DNA from: CAG-791 sp963655255
GTDB taxonomy: Bacteria; Bacillota; Clostridia; Lachnospirales; Lachnospiraceae
Reading direction: 5' to 3'
NCBI GenBank assembly: GCA_963655255.1
Contig: CAVKEB010000005.1
Coordinates: 75,984 to 139,983, forward strand
DNA: 64,000 nt
This document shows positions 53,268-62,422 of the stretch, one piece after another; the stretch's first letter is position 1; every line of letters begins with the position of its first letter. A model generated the notes under the pieces. That model was not told where the DNA came from. It was given only the letters and a program-made list of their open reading frames with translations, and did not search any database. The translations under genes were made by a program, and so were the position numbers.

Positions 53268-54302
53268 TCATAATTCCTCATCAATCTCCTGTTCATAAAG
53301 TTTCACCGCTGTCTGAACAATCGAATTGTCGGGTATTCCATCATAGAGATTGCTGATCAATGGCTCCTGCTCTTTATTAAGTGAAATGCAAGTAACCGCA
53401 TCCGGTTGTTTCAGCGCGATCAAATACATTTTTTTGATAACAAAATAGGAATGCGTGGAAATAAATACCTGTATTCCCATTTCTCTGGAGACAGCCGCCA
53501 ACATGTCCAAAAACTCACAAATGGCAGTTGGATGCAGCGCAGATTCCAATTCATCAATAAAAATTACGGAATCTTTGGTGATATATCCGTTTGCCAGCAA
53601 GCGGTCCATAATAGATATTTTTTTCACACCCTCCGCAGTGGTACCTATTGAGAATTTCTGACCACTGGTGTTCTTGTAGTACCATTTCCCGGAATTGTCA
53701 TCAAAATCCACTTTACCATCCACAACATGGCTCAATTTTTCTCGCGCTGCGGCGAAAGCAGAAAAGTTTTTCCCTCTCGAAGGTGCAATCTGAAGTGCCT
53801 TTACTAAGTCATAATAGGTATCATCGAAGCCAAAGCTCCGATCCACCTCACGGGATTTCAGAATAACCGCAAACAGTGATAGCACCTCCTTGGCCGGTAG
53901 AAAAATGGAGTTTCCCGTTTTCTTGTCTTCAGGTGCAGTTACCGCGCCAACCTTGGTAACTGCACTCTGAGAAAACTGATACGCCAACGCCATGTTTTTC
54001 TGGTCAGACTGCATAGTAAAAGTCAATCTCTCGGCCGCAGAACGGTTGACAAGATCCCCCAGTTTATCCGTCTGAAAAGTCCACCTCAATTTATCTGAAA
54101 GAATGTCCACCATGGGACGGACGTCATCGCCGCGTTTATAGTTTTCCATTGCACGGATCGCCGAATAAAGTGATTTCAGCAAAAAAGTCTTTCCTGTTGC
54201 ATTTTCACCGATAATCAGATTCAAGCCAGTGAACTTATCACAATGAAATTCGGGCAGACTGCCATAATTATTTAAATAAAGCGAGCGGATTCGAAAGCTC
54301 AT
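53268..54302 (-). CDS. ABC-type AAA ATPase (AAA_15/AAA_21-like)
   Basis: A 344-residue SMC/RecF-like ATPase. SFRIRSLYLNNYGSLPEFHCDKFTGLNLIIGENATGKTFLLK gives the N-terminal strand and Walker A (about residue 32); SVIFIDELESALHPTAICEFLDML is the Walker B and D-loop (about 252), and VFISTHSYFVIKKM the His switch. It has no Toprim domain, unlike OLD proteins. The downstream nuclease-like gene follows after one base, so the two form a module. Such ATPase/effector pairs are frequent in defence islands. Confidence 0.85.
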   Translation of the reverse strand: MSFRIRSLYLNNYGSLPEFHCDKFTGLNLIIGENATGKTFLLKSLYSAIRAMENYKRGDDVRPMVDILSDKLRWTFQTDKLGDLVNRSAAERLTFTMQSDQKNMALAYQFSQSAVTKVGAVTAPEDKKTGNSIFLPAKEVLSLFAVILKSREVDRSFGFDDTYYDLVKALQIAPSRGKNFSAFAAAREKLSHVVDGKVDFDDNSGKWYYKNTSGQKFSIGTTAEGVKKISIMDRLLANGYITKDSVIFIDELESALHPTAICEFLDMLAAVSREMGIQVFISTHSYFVIKKMYLIALKQPDAVTCISLNKEQEPLISNLYDGIPDNSIVQTAVKLYEQEIDEEL

Positions 54303-54515
54303 ATATTCCCTTCTCCCATAATCTTCTTACAACCTATGAACACATAAATGTCAGGGCAACACGCCTCGATGTGTCTTATCTGTTACTCTCCAAAAGGTTC
54401 AATAAAGATATCATTTATTTAATATTCCACTATTCTTTTCTGTTTCAACTAAATTCAGAAAAGATACTCTGATTTTATCAATCCGTGCTTCAAAGATCAA
54501 ACACAGGTGCCCGCC

Positions 54516-54638
54516 TCAGAAATTCGCATACACGAATTTCACCGGATCATATCCCGGTCCGTAAACGCCGAGAAGGACAATCGCACTGATGCACAGAAGG
54601 ATCAGAAGCCCCCACGAGGAAGCACGGTCCCTTGCCAC
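54516..54638 (-). CDS. DltX-like microprotein with C-terminal FxYxxF motif (40 aa)
   Basis: A 40-residue protein from the GTG at 54638 (start VARDRASSWG), with GAGAGAG about eight bases upstream. One membrane helix (LLILLCISAIVLLGVYG) is followed by GYDPVKFVYANF at the very end. The last six residues fit the F-x-Y-x-x-F motif of DltX and of the C terminus of some MBOAT acyltransferases, which is required for acyl transfer to cell-envelope polymers. It lies 32 bases after the SNF2 stop, without an adjacent MBOAT gene. It could also be the broken tail of such a gene. Confidence 0.65.
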   Translation of the reverse strand: MARDRASSWGLLILLCISAIVLLGVYGPGYDPVKFVYANF

Positions 54639-54670
54639 ATCAAAAACTCTCTCTAACTCTTATGCCGGTC

Positions 54671-57600
54671 CTACCCCAGAATCTCCATCAGATCCTCCCT
54701 GGAAAGGACTGCGCTTCCAACGCCTTCTCCGCCGAGAATGTCTTCTGCAAGCTTTGCCTTCTGCTGCTGCATTGCAACGATTTTCTCTTCAATCGTTCCC
54801 TTCGCGACCAGCTTGTAAACAGTGACCGCCCTCGTCTGCCCGATGCGGTGTGCACGATCGCTCGCCTGATTCTCCGCCGCCGTGTTCCACCACGGGTCGA
54901 AATGAATGACACTGTCCGCGCCGACAAGATTCAGGCCCGTTCCGCCTGCCTTCAGCGAGATCAGGAAAACAGGCACCTCTCCTTCGTTGAATGCCTTGAC
55001 ACGCTCCATCCGTTCTTCCTTCGAAGTGCTCCCGGTAATGAGATAATACGGGATTTTTTCCGCACCCAGCCTTTTCTGCAGAATTTCCAGCATAGACGTA
55101 AACTGAGAGAAAACAAGCGTTCTGTGCCCGCCGTCCATCAGGCTGTGCAGCAGCTCCATGCACAGCTCGGTCTTGGCGGATTCCCCGTCATAATTGGTAA
55201 AACACAGGGACGGGTCACAGCAGATCTGCCGGATTCTGGTGAGCTCCGCGAGTATCTGGATCCTGCTCCTTCGGAAGTCACTCTCACTCTGCTGCTGCAA
55301 ATCATTCCGCATACGGATGACCTGCGCATCGTAGAGCTTCTGCTGTTTTCCCTCCATACCGGCATAGCGGATCTCCTCCAGCTTGTCAGGAAGATCCCGA
55401 AGAACATCCTTCTTCAGTCTTCGCAGAAGGAACGGCGCAATCATCCGGTGCAGGCGTTCCATGACCTGCGTGTCCTCGTTTTTGACGATCGGCGTCTCAA
55501 TCCCGGTGCGGAAACTGTCATAGGCAAACAAAAATCCCGGCATCAGGAAGTCAAAAATCGACCACAATTCCGAGAGACGGTTCTCAATCGGGGTACCGGT
55601 CAGCGCAAACCTCGTCATCGCCTGAATCAGCTTCACCGACTTCGCTGCCGCCGTGGTGTGCGTCTTGATATACTGCGCCTCATCCAGAATCTCGAATCGG
55701 AACCGGATGCCCTCGTACAGAGCGATGTCGCGCTTTAACAGGTCATAGGACGTAATCAAGAGATCGATTCTCTCCTCTCCTGAGGGATTCCCCTGCTTCG
55801 AGGAGTCCGCAACATGGCGAATGATCTCGGCCCGCACAGCCACTGTTCCGGTCACTGCCACTGCATGGAGAGACGGCGCAAAGCGATGTGCCTCCTCCAG
55901 CCAGTTATAAACAAGCGACGCCGGACAGATGACAAGAGACGTAACAGGAATCGCACCTTCTCCCTGGGTCTGCATCACATTGGTGTCAGCCTGAGCCTGC
56001 GGACTCTTTGAAAGCTCCGGCAGTTCCGCCCCGCTTTCTCTGCGCACTGCATCCAGCATCGCCAGCACCTGCAGGGTTTTGCCAAGGCCCATCTCATCCG
56101 CCAGAATACCGCCAAAGCCGTAATGATCCAGTGTCCGAAGCCACCGGTAGCCTTCCTTCTGATACGGCCGCATGACCGTTCTCAGATGCTCCGGCACCTC
56201 ATAATCGGAATCCTGAACGGTCTTGAAGCCCTTGATCAGCTCCTTAAAATGCCGGTTGCGATCCGCATAGAAGCTCTCCTGTCCCTCCAGCATCTTGTCC
56301 AGATAAAGAGCCCGATAGGCCGGAAGGTGCATTTTGCCCTTCACAATCTCCTGCACCGGGATGTGCAGATCCTCCATCATCCGGGTCAGCTGCTCCAGCG
56401 ACTCGTTGTTCTCCAGCCGGAGAAAATCGCCGTTTTTCAAAACGAGGAACCGGCGCTTCTTCTGATACTGATAGAGCACCTGCAGCACCTCATCCTCCGA
56501 CAGCTCTCTCGCCGTGACGGACAGATCCAGAAGGTTGCTCTCCAGTGAGACTCCGATATCAAATTTGACAGTTCTGCGCAAGCCGAGCCGCCGGAACCGG
56601 TCGGTCATCCGCACCTGGCACCGCGGGATCTGCGTCAGTGCATCAAGTCCATGGTCCAGAAGGTCAAAAGCCTCTTCCGTATCCCGCATGACATAGAAAA
56701 TTTCCAGTTCCTTGTCATAATTTGGAAAATACTTCCCGATCTCCCGGACAATCTTCTCTTCCTCTGCGCGGTCCCGGTACTGCTGATAGACGCCGCTTTT
56801 CTCAAAAAGCACATCGCTCAGAGAGAAAATTTCCTGTCCGTAAGCTGCTTCCGTCCGACACAAAAAAGCATTATTATCAATATCCAGATAAATGGTGAAG
56901 GCCGGCTCCGGGGGAAGATATTCTGTCACCAGCGTGCTGTTCTCCTCCGTCACCTCCGCAATCCTGCGAAGCTGCGGCAGCGCCTTATGATAGAAATCCG
57001 CAAGGCTCATTCTCCCAACCGGCAGCGATATGCTGTTATCCGCACGCACCGCTGCAAGGATCGGGCGGAGCGCCTGCATTTCGCTTCTACCAATCCGGTT
57101 CAGATAACCATTCTCGAACCAGCAGGCAGAACGGATTCCGCAATGAATCTCAGGGAACCGGCCTTCCATCCGGATTCCGTCCAGCTCACCCGCAGCCGTT
57201 CCTCTCCTGCCCGCAGCATCCTGCCTGGAAAAAACAGGCCGTATCGTCAGCCGCGGCATCAGCTTTTTATTCCGAAGGAGCAGTACCTCCTTTTCTCTTC
57301 TTCCGGAGCGGTGAAACTGAACGGGTATCTGGCTGTCGAGAGCCAGTTCAAGGAAACGGTCCAGCCGCTCTCCATACAGCTCAATTTCACCCTTCTCCGA
57401 CGCGGAAGCTCCCACATAGCGGTCACGACTCATTGCGTACTGTACATGCTGGTCCTCCCGAACCGCACCGCAAATAAACGCATACCATTCGGCTGCCTTT
57501 TCTGTCAGATACTGCTCCGACAGTTTCAGCGTCATTTTGGAGGTGAAAAACATCGACTCCTGAGTGTCCATCTTCGAGCAGAATTCCTGCAGATTCCGAA

Positions 57601-58351
57601 TTTTATACAGCTTGACATTCCCCGCACGGAACGAACAATGCAAAGCGCCGCCATCCCAGACCTCCAGCTGCGGTTCGAGCTCAATATTCCGCTGCTCCCG
57701 TTCCTGTCCGGCAGTCAATTCTGTTCCTGCCTGGTCACTCAGTGCCTGAATCACATATCTGGATGCATCCGTTGTCGCGTCCACACGGTGTTTGCTCAGG
57801 TAATCGCGGAACAGCAGAATCCCCGCCACCTCATGGACGCATAGTTTTCTCCGGCATCCGTTCTTCGCCTGGTAGATTCCTTTGTGACACCCCCAGTTCC
57901 CGCATCCACTCCGCAAAAGGTGCCTTTGCCCGATGATCATATCCACATAGAACGGATACATTCCGTAATCGTTCTCACTGACGGCGAGCCGAACCTTCCC
58001 CACAAGCATTGCCGGATCATCAATGCCATCTATCGAAAGCATGTTCCGGACTCCGAGTTCCTCCGTCTCAATCCAGTCCGGACGCACCGCCCCGATCCGG
58101 ATCAGCCGCGCCGCCTCCCGGTACACCGATTCCGGAATCTTAAGTTCCTTTTCCATCTCATTCAGATGGAAATACTGATACTCCGAAAGCCGGGCCGCAG
58201 CCGCCGTCTCCTTGTCGTCTGTGCCCGCTTCTTCCCTTCGGTTCTCCTCTTCCTGTTTCATCAGCTGCCGGATTCCGCTGCAGTCCCGGGCGGCCATTTT
58301 CACCGGTGCCGGTGCTTCCTGCCTTTCCTCATCCCTGCTGCTCTTTCTCAT
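54671..58351 (-). CDS. SWIM-domain SNF2/Rad54 family helicase
   Basis: About 1226 residues from the ATG at 58351 (MRKSSRDEERQ), which has GGAG upstream; an in-frame ATG at 58450 would run through a promoter-like palindrome. A SWIM zinc finger (CGNWGCHKG, then CRRKLCVHEV, about residues 150-175) is followed by the helicase: DEMGLGKTLQVLAML (about 755), ILDEAQYIK (about 890), LTGTPIENRLSELWSIFDFL and SDRAHRIGQ (about 1165). It is a DNA translocase of unknown bacterial role, common in Firmicutes. The microprotein gene follows directly. Confidence 0.93.
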   Translation of the reverse strand: MRKSSRDEERQEAPAPVKMAARDCSGIRQLMKQEEENRREEAGTDDKETAAAARLSEYQYFHLNEMEKELKIPESVYREAARLIRIGAVRPDWIETEELGVRNMLSIDGIDDPAMLVGKVRLAVSENDYGMYPFYVDMIIGQRHLLRSGCGNWGCHKGIYQAKNGCRRKLCVHEVAGILLFRDYLSKHRVDATTDASRYVIQALSDQAGTELTAGQEREQRNIELEPQLEVWDGGALHCSFRAGNVKLYKIRNLQEFCSKMDTQESMFFTSKMTLKLSEQYLTEKAAEWYAFICGAVREDQHVQYAMSRDRYVGASASEKGEIELYGERLDRFLELALDSQIPVQFHRSGRREKEVLLLRNKKLMPRLTIRPVFSRQDAAGRRGTAAGELDGIRMEGRFPEIHCGIRSACWFENGYLNRIGRSEMQALRPILAAVRADNSISLPVGRMSLADFYHKALPQLRRIAEVTEENSTLVTEYLPPEPAFTIYLDIDNNAFLCRTEAAYGQEIFSLSDVLFEKSGVYQQYRDRAEEEKIVREIGKYFPNYDKELEIFYVMRDTEEAFDLLDHGLDALTQIPRCQVRMTDRFRRLGLRRTVKFDIGVSLESNLLDLSVTARELSEDEVLQVLYQYQKKRRFLVLKNGDFLRLENNESLEQLTRMMEDLHIPVQEIVKGKMHLPAYRALYLDKMLEGQESFYADRNRHFKELIKGFKTVQDSDYEVPEHLRTVMRPYQKEGYRWLRTLDHYGFGGILADEMGLGKTLQVLAMLDAVRRESGAELPELSKSPQAQADTNVMQTQGEGAIPVTSLVICPASLVYNWLEEAHRFAPSLHAVAVTGTVAVRAEIIRHVADSSKQGNPSGEERIDLLITSYDLLKRDIALYEGIRFRFEILDEAQYIKTHTTAAAKSVKLIQAMTRFALTGTPIENRLSELWSIFDFLMPGFLFAYDSFRTGIETPIVKNEDTQVMERLHRMIAPFLLRRLKKDVLRDLPDKLEEIRYAGMEGKQQKLYDAQVIRMRNDLQQQSESDFRRSRIQILAELTRIRQICCDPSLCFTNYDGESAKTELCMELLHSLMDGGHRTLVFSQFTSMLEILQKRLGAEKIPYYLITGSTSKEERMERVKAFNEGEVPVFLISLKAGGTGLNLVGADSVIHFDPWWNTAAENQASDRAHRIGQTRAVTVYKLVAKGTIEEKIVAMQQQKAKLAEDILGGEGVGSAVLSREDLMEILG

Positions 58352-58419
58352 TGCGCTTCCTGCTCCTTCCGGTTTGTTCCGGCATTCCAAATACTCCCGT
58401 ACTTTCTCGTTAAAAACGG

Positions 58420-58462
58420 GCATACTATTTTTATAGTATGCCCGCCCCATTCATTTATCAAC
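58420..58462 (-). promoter_or_regulatory. Promoter of the SNF2 gene with overlapping palindrome
   Basis: On minus, TTGATA (58457-58462), 17 bases, TACTAT (58434-58439). A perfect palindrome with 10-base arms GGCATACTAT and a TTTT centre (58420-58443) covers the -10 and the start region, as an operator would. This supports a translation start downstream of it. Confidence 0.5.
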
Positions 58463-58496
58463 ACAAGAAAGTACTTTCCCTGCATACTCAGCCGCT

Positions 58497-59252
58497 CTAC
58501 TGCGCACTCTTCCCCAGCACCATCTTGGCGATCTCAACGGCTGCAGCATCCAGCGTATAAATCCAGGAGTATCCATTCTCCCGATAGATCTCCGCCTTCA
58601 TCCGGATCCGGTTCCTGACCTTGCTCCATTCCTTCTCATTGTTGCTGGCCCCGCCCATGGTAAAATTCGCCAGAACCTCATTCACAACCTCGATATGATA
58701 TCCGTGCCGGTGAATCCACAGGAGCATGTCCAGATCGTCAAAAACCGACTGATTGCGGTACAGCTTCTTCTGATAAATCTCCCGGGACGTAAACTGTGTC
58801 GGATGGTTCCAGGTTCTGGAGGAAACAAACCTCGGATTCGATGCCTTCTTGATAAAGGAATGTTCCCCATTATGCATCCGGATATCCGCGTAGGCCATAT
58901 CAAAATGCGTTTTCTCATAGAGCTTCTGCATTGTCTCCAGCGCAGCCATCTCATACCAGTCATCCGCATTGATGATCCCGATGAAATCCCCGGAAGAACG
59001 ACGGATTCCCTTGTTCATTCCGTCATAAATGCCGTGATCCTTCTCTGAAATAACCTGATATCGGATGCCCTTCTCCGCGAACTGCTCCCGGTAGGAATTG
59101 CAGATCTCCACCGTCCGGTCCGTGGAGCCTCCATCCACGATGTTGTACTCATACGGCGGCACCGTCTGATCCAGAACCGATTGTATAGTGCGTGCAATTG
59201 ATATCTCACCGTTGTAAACCGGCGTCACAATGCTGAATTTTATCTGATTCAT
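58497..59252 (-). CDS. Family 2 glycosyltransferase
   Basis: A 251-residue GT-A enzyme starting MNQIKFSIVTPVYNGEISIA at 59252. EYNIVDGGSTDRTVEIC, SEKDHGIYDGMNKGI and GDFIGIINADDWYEMAAL (the DxD-type segment) are typical of capsule GT2 enzymes, and LLWIHRHGYHI near the end is also typical. It is separated from other transferase genes and may belong to the glycan locus that continues past the window edge. It lies between the SNF2 gene and an AAA/PD-(D/E)XK gene on the same strand. Confidence 0.92.
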   Translation of the reverse strand: MNQIKFSIVTPVYNGEISIARTIQSVLDQTVPPYEYNIVDGGSTDRTVEICNSYREQFAEKGIRYQVISEKDHGIYDGMNKGIRRSSGDFIGIINADDWYEMAALETMQKLYEKTHFDMAYADIRMHNGEHSFIKKASNPRFVSSRTWNHPTQFTSREIYQKKLYRNQSVFDDLDMLLWIHRHGYHIEVVNEVLANFTMGGASNNEKEWSKVRNRIRMKAEIYRENGYSWIYTLDAAAVEIAKMVLGKSAQ

Positions 59253-59390
59253 CGTTCTGCGAAACCTCTTTCTACCCTTCCTCAGAAGCTCAAAGTACAC
59301 GATGTTTTCCAGCCATAGTCATCCATCTGTATTCTTTTCCATCACACTAGAAGGAATGTCATTTTCTCTCTACAGCGCACTTTTCCCGAC

Positions 59391-61148
59391 TCACGCCGCA
59401 GATCCGGGCTGCATCCTCTCTACCATAACCCGGCATCTCTTCTTATAAAAAGCGATACCATACGCCAGAATATCCTCCCGGCCTTCATTCCGCAGGATCA
59501 TATCGTATCTTCGTTCATGAATCTGTCCGATCGCCTGTCGGCAGGCTCTGTCCAATTCCGAAAAACGGTCAACACTCTTCAATTCAATGATGATCCCGAA
59601 ATCCGGATGATCCGTTTCCACAATCAGATCTGCAAAGCCGTCTCCGGCCTCCCGATTGGATTTCACCCCCCAGGCCGAATTTCCGACCAGCATTCCCAAT
59701 AGAAATGTATGATAAGAGTTTTCTCGTTCTCTCCTGTCTCCTCTGGTATCAAAAACACTGATGGAATTGTCCAGTATCCGGTTCAGCTGCTCTTCCATCA
59801 CTTTCCCATCTCCATTCGAAAGTGCTTTCCAGAAGATTTCCAGCCCCGCCGTATTATTTATGACGCTCTCCCGGAAAAGCTCCCGGATCTGGTAACGGAA
59901 AACCTCCCGCACTTCCTCATTCGGAATTCGCAGCCTGCAGATTCCCTGCACCGGCTCTCCATCCAGAGTAAGGTAACCTGTAGTGAACAGAACGCTCCAC
60001 AGGTTGTCAATGCTCCTGTCAATCTCCTCATAGGTTAATTCCATGCGGATTTCTTTTTCAATGGTCTCCCCGGCCAGCAGCCTCTCGATTTCATCTCTTG
60101 TTGTCTTATCCGCCTTGCCGATAAACCGTTTCACCAGTTCATTGCTGCTCGTATTGATCCAATACGGCTGCGGCTCTGCCTCCGGATCTTCAACGAGCCG
60201 ATCTGCGTGTCCGATGACATCCCATGGGCAAAAGATATCCGCATCTCCAAAACGATATCCGTCATACCATCTCTTGATCTCTTCCATATGAGACCCCAAA
60301 TGGTAGGACACCAGCAGTTTCTCTACTTCCCCTTCCGTGAACCCGAATTGCTCATCAAAACGCGAGTCCGTAATGGAGAGCACTTTAAAATTGTTAAGAC
60401 CGGTAAAAATACTCTCTTTGGAAACACGAAGGCACCCCGTCAGAACCGCGAACTGCAGGCAGTCATTGGTCTTAAGCGCCTGCCCGAACAGGCCGCGTAT
60501 CAGAGCTGCCATCTGCCGGTAGTAGCCATGCTGAAACGCCTTATCCAGAGGCACATCATATTCATCTATCAGGATAATGACCTTTCTCCCGTAGTGCCTG
60601 TACAAGAGCTGTGACAATACCTGCAGCGAAGAGATCAGAACATCCTCACTCATTGCGAACTTTCCATCACGGAGCGTGGTCAGTGCCCGATATCTTTCCC
60701 TCTCATTCTCTGCCAGCTTCTCACTGTTCTGCAGAAAAGAAAAACGCTCCGCCTCCATGCCAACCAACTCAGTCAGGCGATACACAGCCTTCTCATAGGT
60801 AAGTCCATCGACATTTTTGAGAGACAAAAATACAACCGGAAACTTCCCCAGATATTCTTCACAGAGTTTCTGATTCTGTGAAATATATAATCCGTCAAAG
60901 AGTGACGGATCCGTCCCGATTTCGAAGAAATAGCGGAGCATACTCATATTCAGGGTCTTGCCGAAACGCCGCGGCCTGGTGAAAAGGTTCACCTTCCCCC
61001 ACTGATTCAGCAGCTGCTCAATCAGTCCGGTTTTATCCACATAATAAAAGCCGTCCCGACGAATCTCTTCAAAATTCTCGATTCCAACCGGGAGCTTCAA
61101 GGTATCGTTCAAGAACGCTCGTCTTTCTATCTTCTCGTTGTTTCTCAT
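59391..61148 (-). CDS. AAA-ATPase-like / PD-(D/E)XK nuclease domain protein (paralog 2)
   Basis: A 585-residue protein of the same family as the 50836-52554 product. KLPVGIENFEEIRRDGFYYVDKTGLIEQLL is the family N terminus, VNLFTRPRRFGKTLNMSMLRYFFEIG the P-loop, IILIDEYDVPLDKAF the Walker B, CLRVSKESIFTGLNNF and WYDGYRFGDADIFCPWDV the shared middle, and GFADLIVETDHPDFGIIIELKSV the nuclease core (D-xn-ExK). The C terminus (YDMILRNEGREDILAYGIAFYKKRC) matches paralog 1. The role is unknown. Confidence 0.92.
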   Translation of the reverse strand: MRNNEKIERRAFLNDTLKLPVGIENFEEIRRDGFYYVDKTGLIEQLLNQWGKVNLFTRPRRFGKTLNMSMLRYFFEIGTDPSLFDGLYISQNQKLCEEYLGKFPVVFLSLKNVDGLTYEKAVYRLTELVGMEAERFSFLQNSEKLAENERERYRALTTLRDGKFAMSEDVLISSLQVLSQLLYRHYGRKVIILIDEYDVPLDKAFQHGYYRQMAALIRGLFGQALKTNDCLQFAVLTGCLRVSKESIFTGLNNFKVLSITDSRFDEQFGFTEGEVEKLLVSYHLGSHMEEIKRWYDGYRFGDADIFCPWDVIGHADRLVEDPEAEPQPYWINTSSNELVKRFIGKADKTTRDEIERLLAGETIEKEIRMELTYEEIDRSIDNLWSVLFTTGYLTLDGEPVQGICRLRIPNEEVREVFRYQIRELFRESVINNTAGLEIFWKALSNGDGKVMEEQLNRILDNSISVFDTRGDRRERENSYHTFLLGMLVGNSAWGVKSNREAGDGFADLIVETDHPDFGIIIELKSVDRFSELDRACRQAIGQIHERRYDMILRNEGREDILAYGIAFYKKRCRVMVERMQPGSAA

Positions 61149-61291
61149 AGGAATTCAGTACTCACCGTTTAATTTCAGACATCAATCTGTGAAAAATTAA
61201 TCATTTCCGCCGTCAACTCATATATGGTCTAAATAACTCTGACATCGACCGATCGAACTCCTCACAAGCTCGCTCTCTTTAAAAATTGCAA

Positions 61292-61328
61292 GCTCAAGAG
61301 AATTTCGTCTTTCGAAATCATCTTGAGC
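61292..61328 (-). terminator. Hairpin after the HigA-like gene
   Basis: GCTCAAGA and ATTTCG pair with CGAAAT and TCTTGAGC around TCTT, with small internal mismatches. It lies 21 bases after the stop of the gene at 61349. A TTTTT run follows about nine bases later on the minus strand, so it is an imperfect terminator at best. Confidence 0.4.
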
Positions 61329-61348
61329 CCAATGTAGTTTAATCTGTC

Positions 61349-62422
61349 CTATCCAATTTTAACACTATAAGTATGCCTTAATTTTCTGGACAAATTAACA
61401 TCAGTATGCGGAACTTTCTGGTCTTTCATCAGTCTCCCTAACACAATTCCAGGATCTCTATCAATCGATTTGGCAAATTCTCTAATTACCGACTCATCAA
61501 AATAACAATGCTGATGAACAAAAGTCTCATATTTATCCGTTGGAATCAGTGTACTTTGCGCATACAAATCAGCTTCATCCTCCTTTTCATCGCGAAATGA
61601 TATTCCCAGATCTCCGTTCAGAACATGTCCGATTTCATGAAAAAGTGTAAACCAGAAAGTATCCGCGTAATGTCTCCGATCATCAACCATAAGCATTACC
61701 TTTCCGTCCACTTTTTTCGATGCGCCATTCACACCGGAATTTTTAAGATTAGGAAGTGCTACGAGTGCAACTCCCGCTTCGCCGAACGCCTTGGTAATCG
61801 CATCAAAAAAGCCATTATGATTCTCTGTCTGAGTAAGTGCAAACGAAACTGCCTCTTCAAATTTCTTTTTATTATATTTCGGTATTTCCCTTTTCAGAGT
61901 CTGATTCACAGCAATCTGAACCATAACATTTGCATTCACAGTATTCGATTTACTCAAATGCTCCGCATAGCTCCTGAAATTAACTGCAAGATTCGCTTCT
62001 TCCAATACGGTAAGCGAAGAAATCGACAAGAATTCTCTCACACGTTTAATCTGTTCATCAACCTGTCTCGGGAGATCCGGAAATTTGAAATTGTCACGGA
62101 AGTATTTATAATCAATCAATTTAAATACTTCCCGTTCTCTCTTCAATTCCTCGTCAGATTGTATCTCTGCTCTTTTTTCGTCATATGCCTGCTGAAGATT
62201 TAACCAATATGCAATGGTGGTGCCTAACATTCTGGAAAGCCTGGTGGCCATATCAATCGACAGACTCTGTTTCCCATTAAGCAAAACACTTAAATTCTTT
62301 GCTGTAGTCCCAAGTCGTTTTGCAAAATCCTCCTGTGTGAGTCCGCTGTTCTCCACAATCTCTTGAAGATAATATCCCGGATGAAATGCCACCTTATCAT
62401 TGTATTGAATATAATTACTCAT
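61349..62422 (-). CDS. HigA-like antitoxin with XRE helix-turn-helix and ImmA/IrrE protease-like domain
   Basis: A 357-residue fusion starting MSNYIQYNDKVAFHPGYYL at 62422. The N-terminal helix-turn-helix reads GLTQEDFAKRLGTTAKNLSVLLNGKQSLSIDMA (about residues 30-62), like HigA antitoxins. The C-terminal half has FTLFHEIGHVLNGD, the HExxH-type zinc motif of ImmA/IrrE peptidases, with EDEADLYAQ as the third-ligand region. It overlaps the toxin gene stop by eight bases. It probably neutralises the HigB-like toxin and represses the shared promoter at 62791. Confidence 0.88.
   Translation of the reverse strand: MSNYIQYNDKVAFHPGYYLQEIVENSGLTQEDFAKRLGTTAKNLSVLLNGKQSLSIDMATRLSRMLGTTIAYWLNLQQAYDEKRAEIQSDEELKREREVFKLIDYKYFRDNFKFPDLPRQVDEQIKRVREFLSISSLTVLEEANLAVNFRSYAEHLSKSNTVNANVMVQIAVNQTLKREIPKYNKKKFEEAVSFALTQTENHNGFFDAITKAFGEAGVALVALPNLKNSGVNGASKKVDGKVMLMVDDRRHYADTFWFTLFHEIGHVLNGDLGISFRDEKEDEADLYAQSTLIPTDKYETFVHQHCYFDESVIREFAKSIDRDPGIVLGRLMKDQKVPHTDVNLSRKLRHTYSVKIG

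Noticed and set aside
53268..54302. Assignment of the ATPase pair as Septu or PARIS
   Set aside because: The partner has no HNH motif and no Toprim/DUF4435 features, and the ATPase is shorter than those families.
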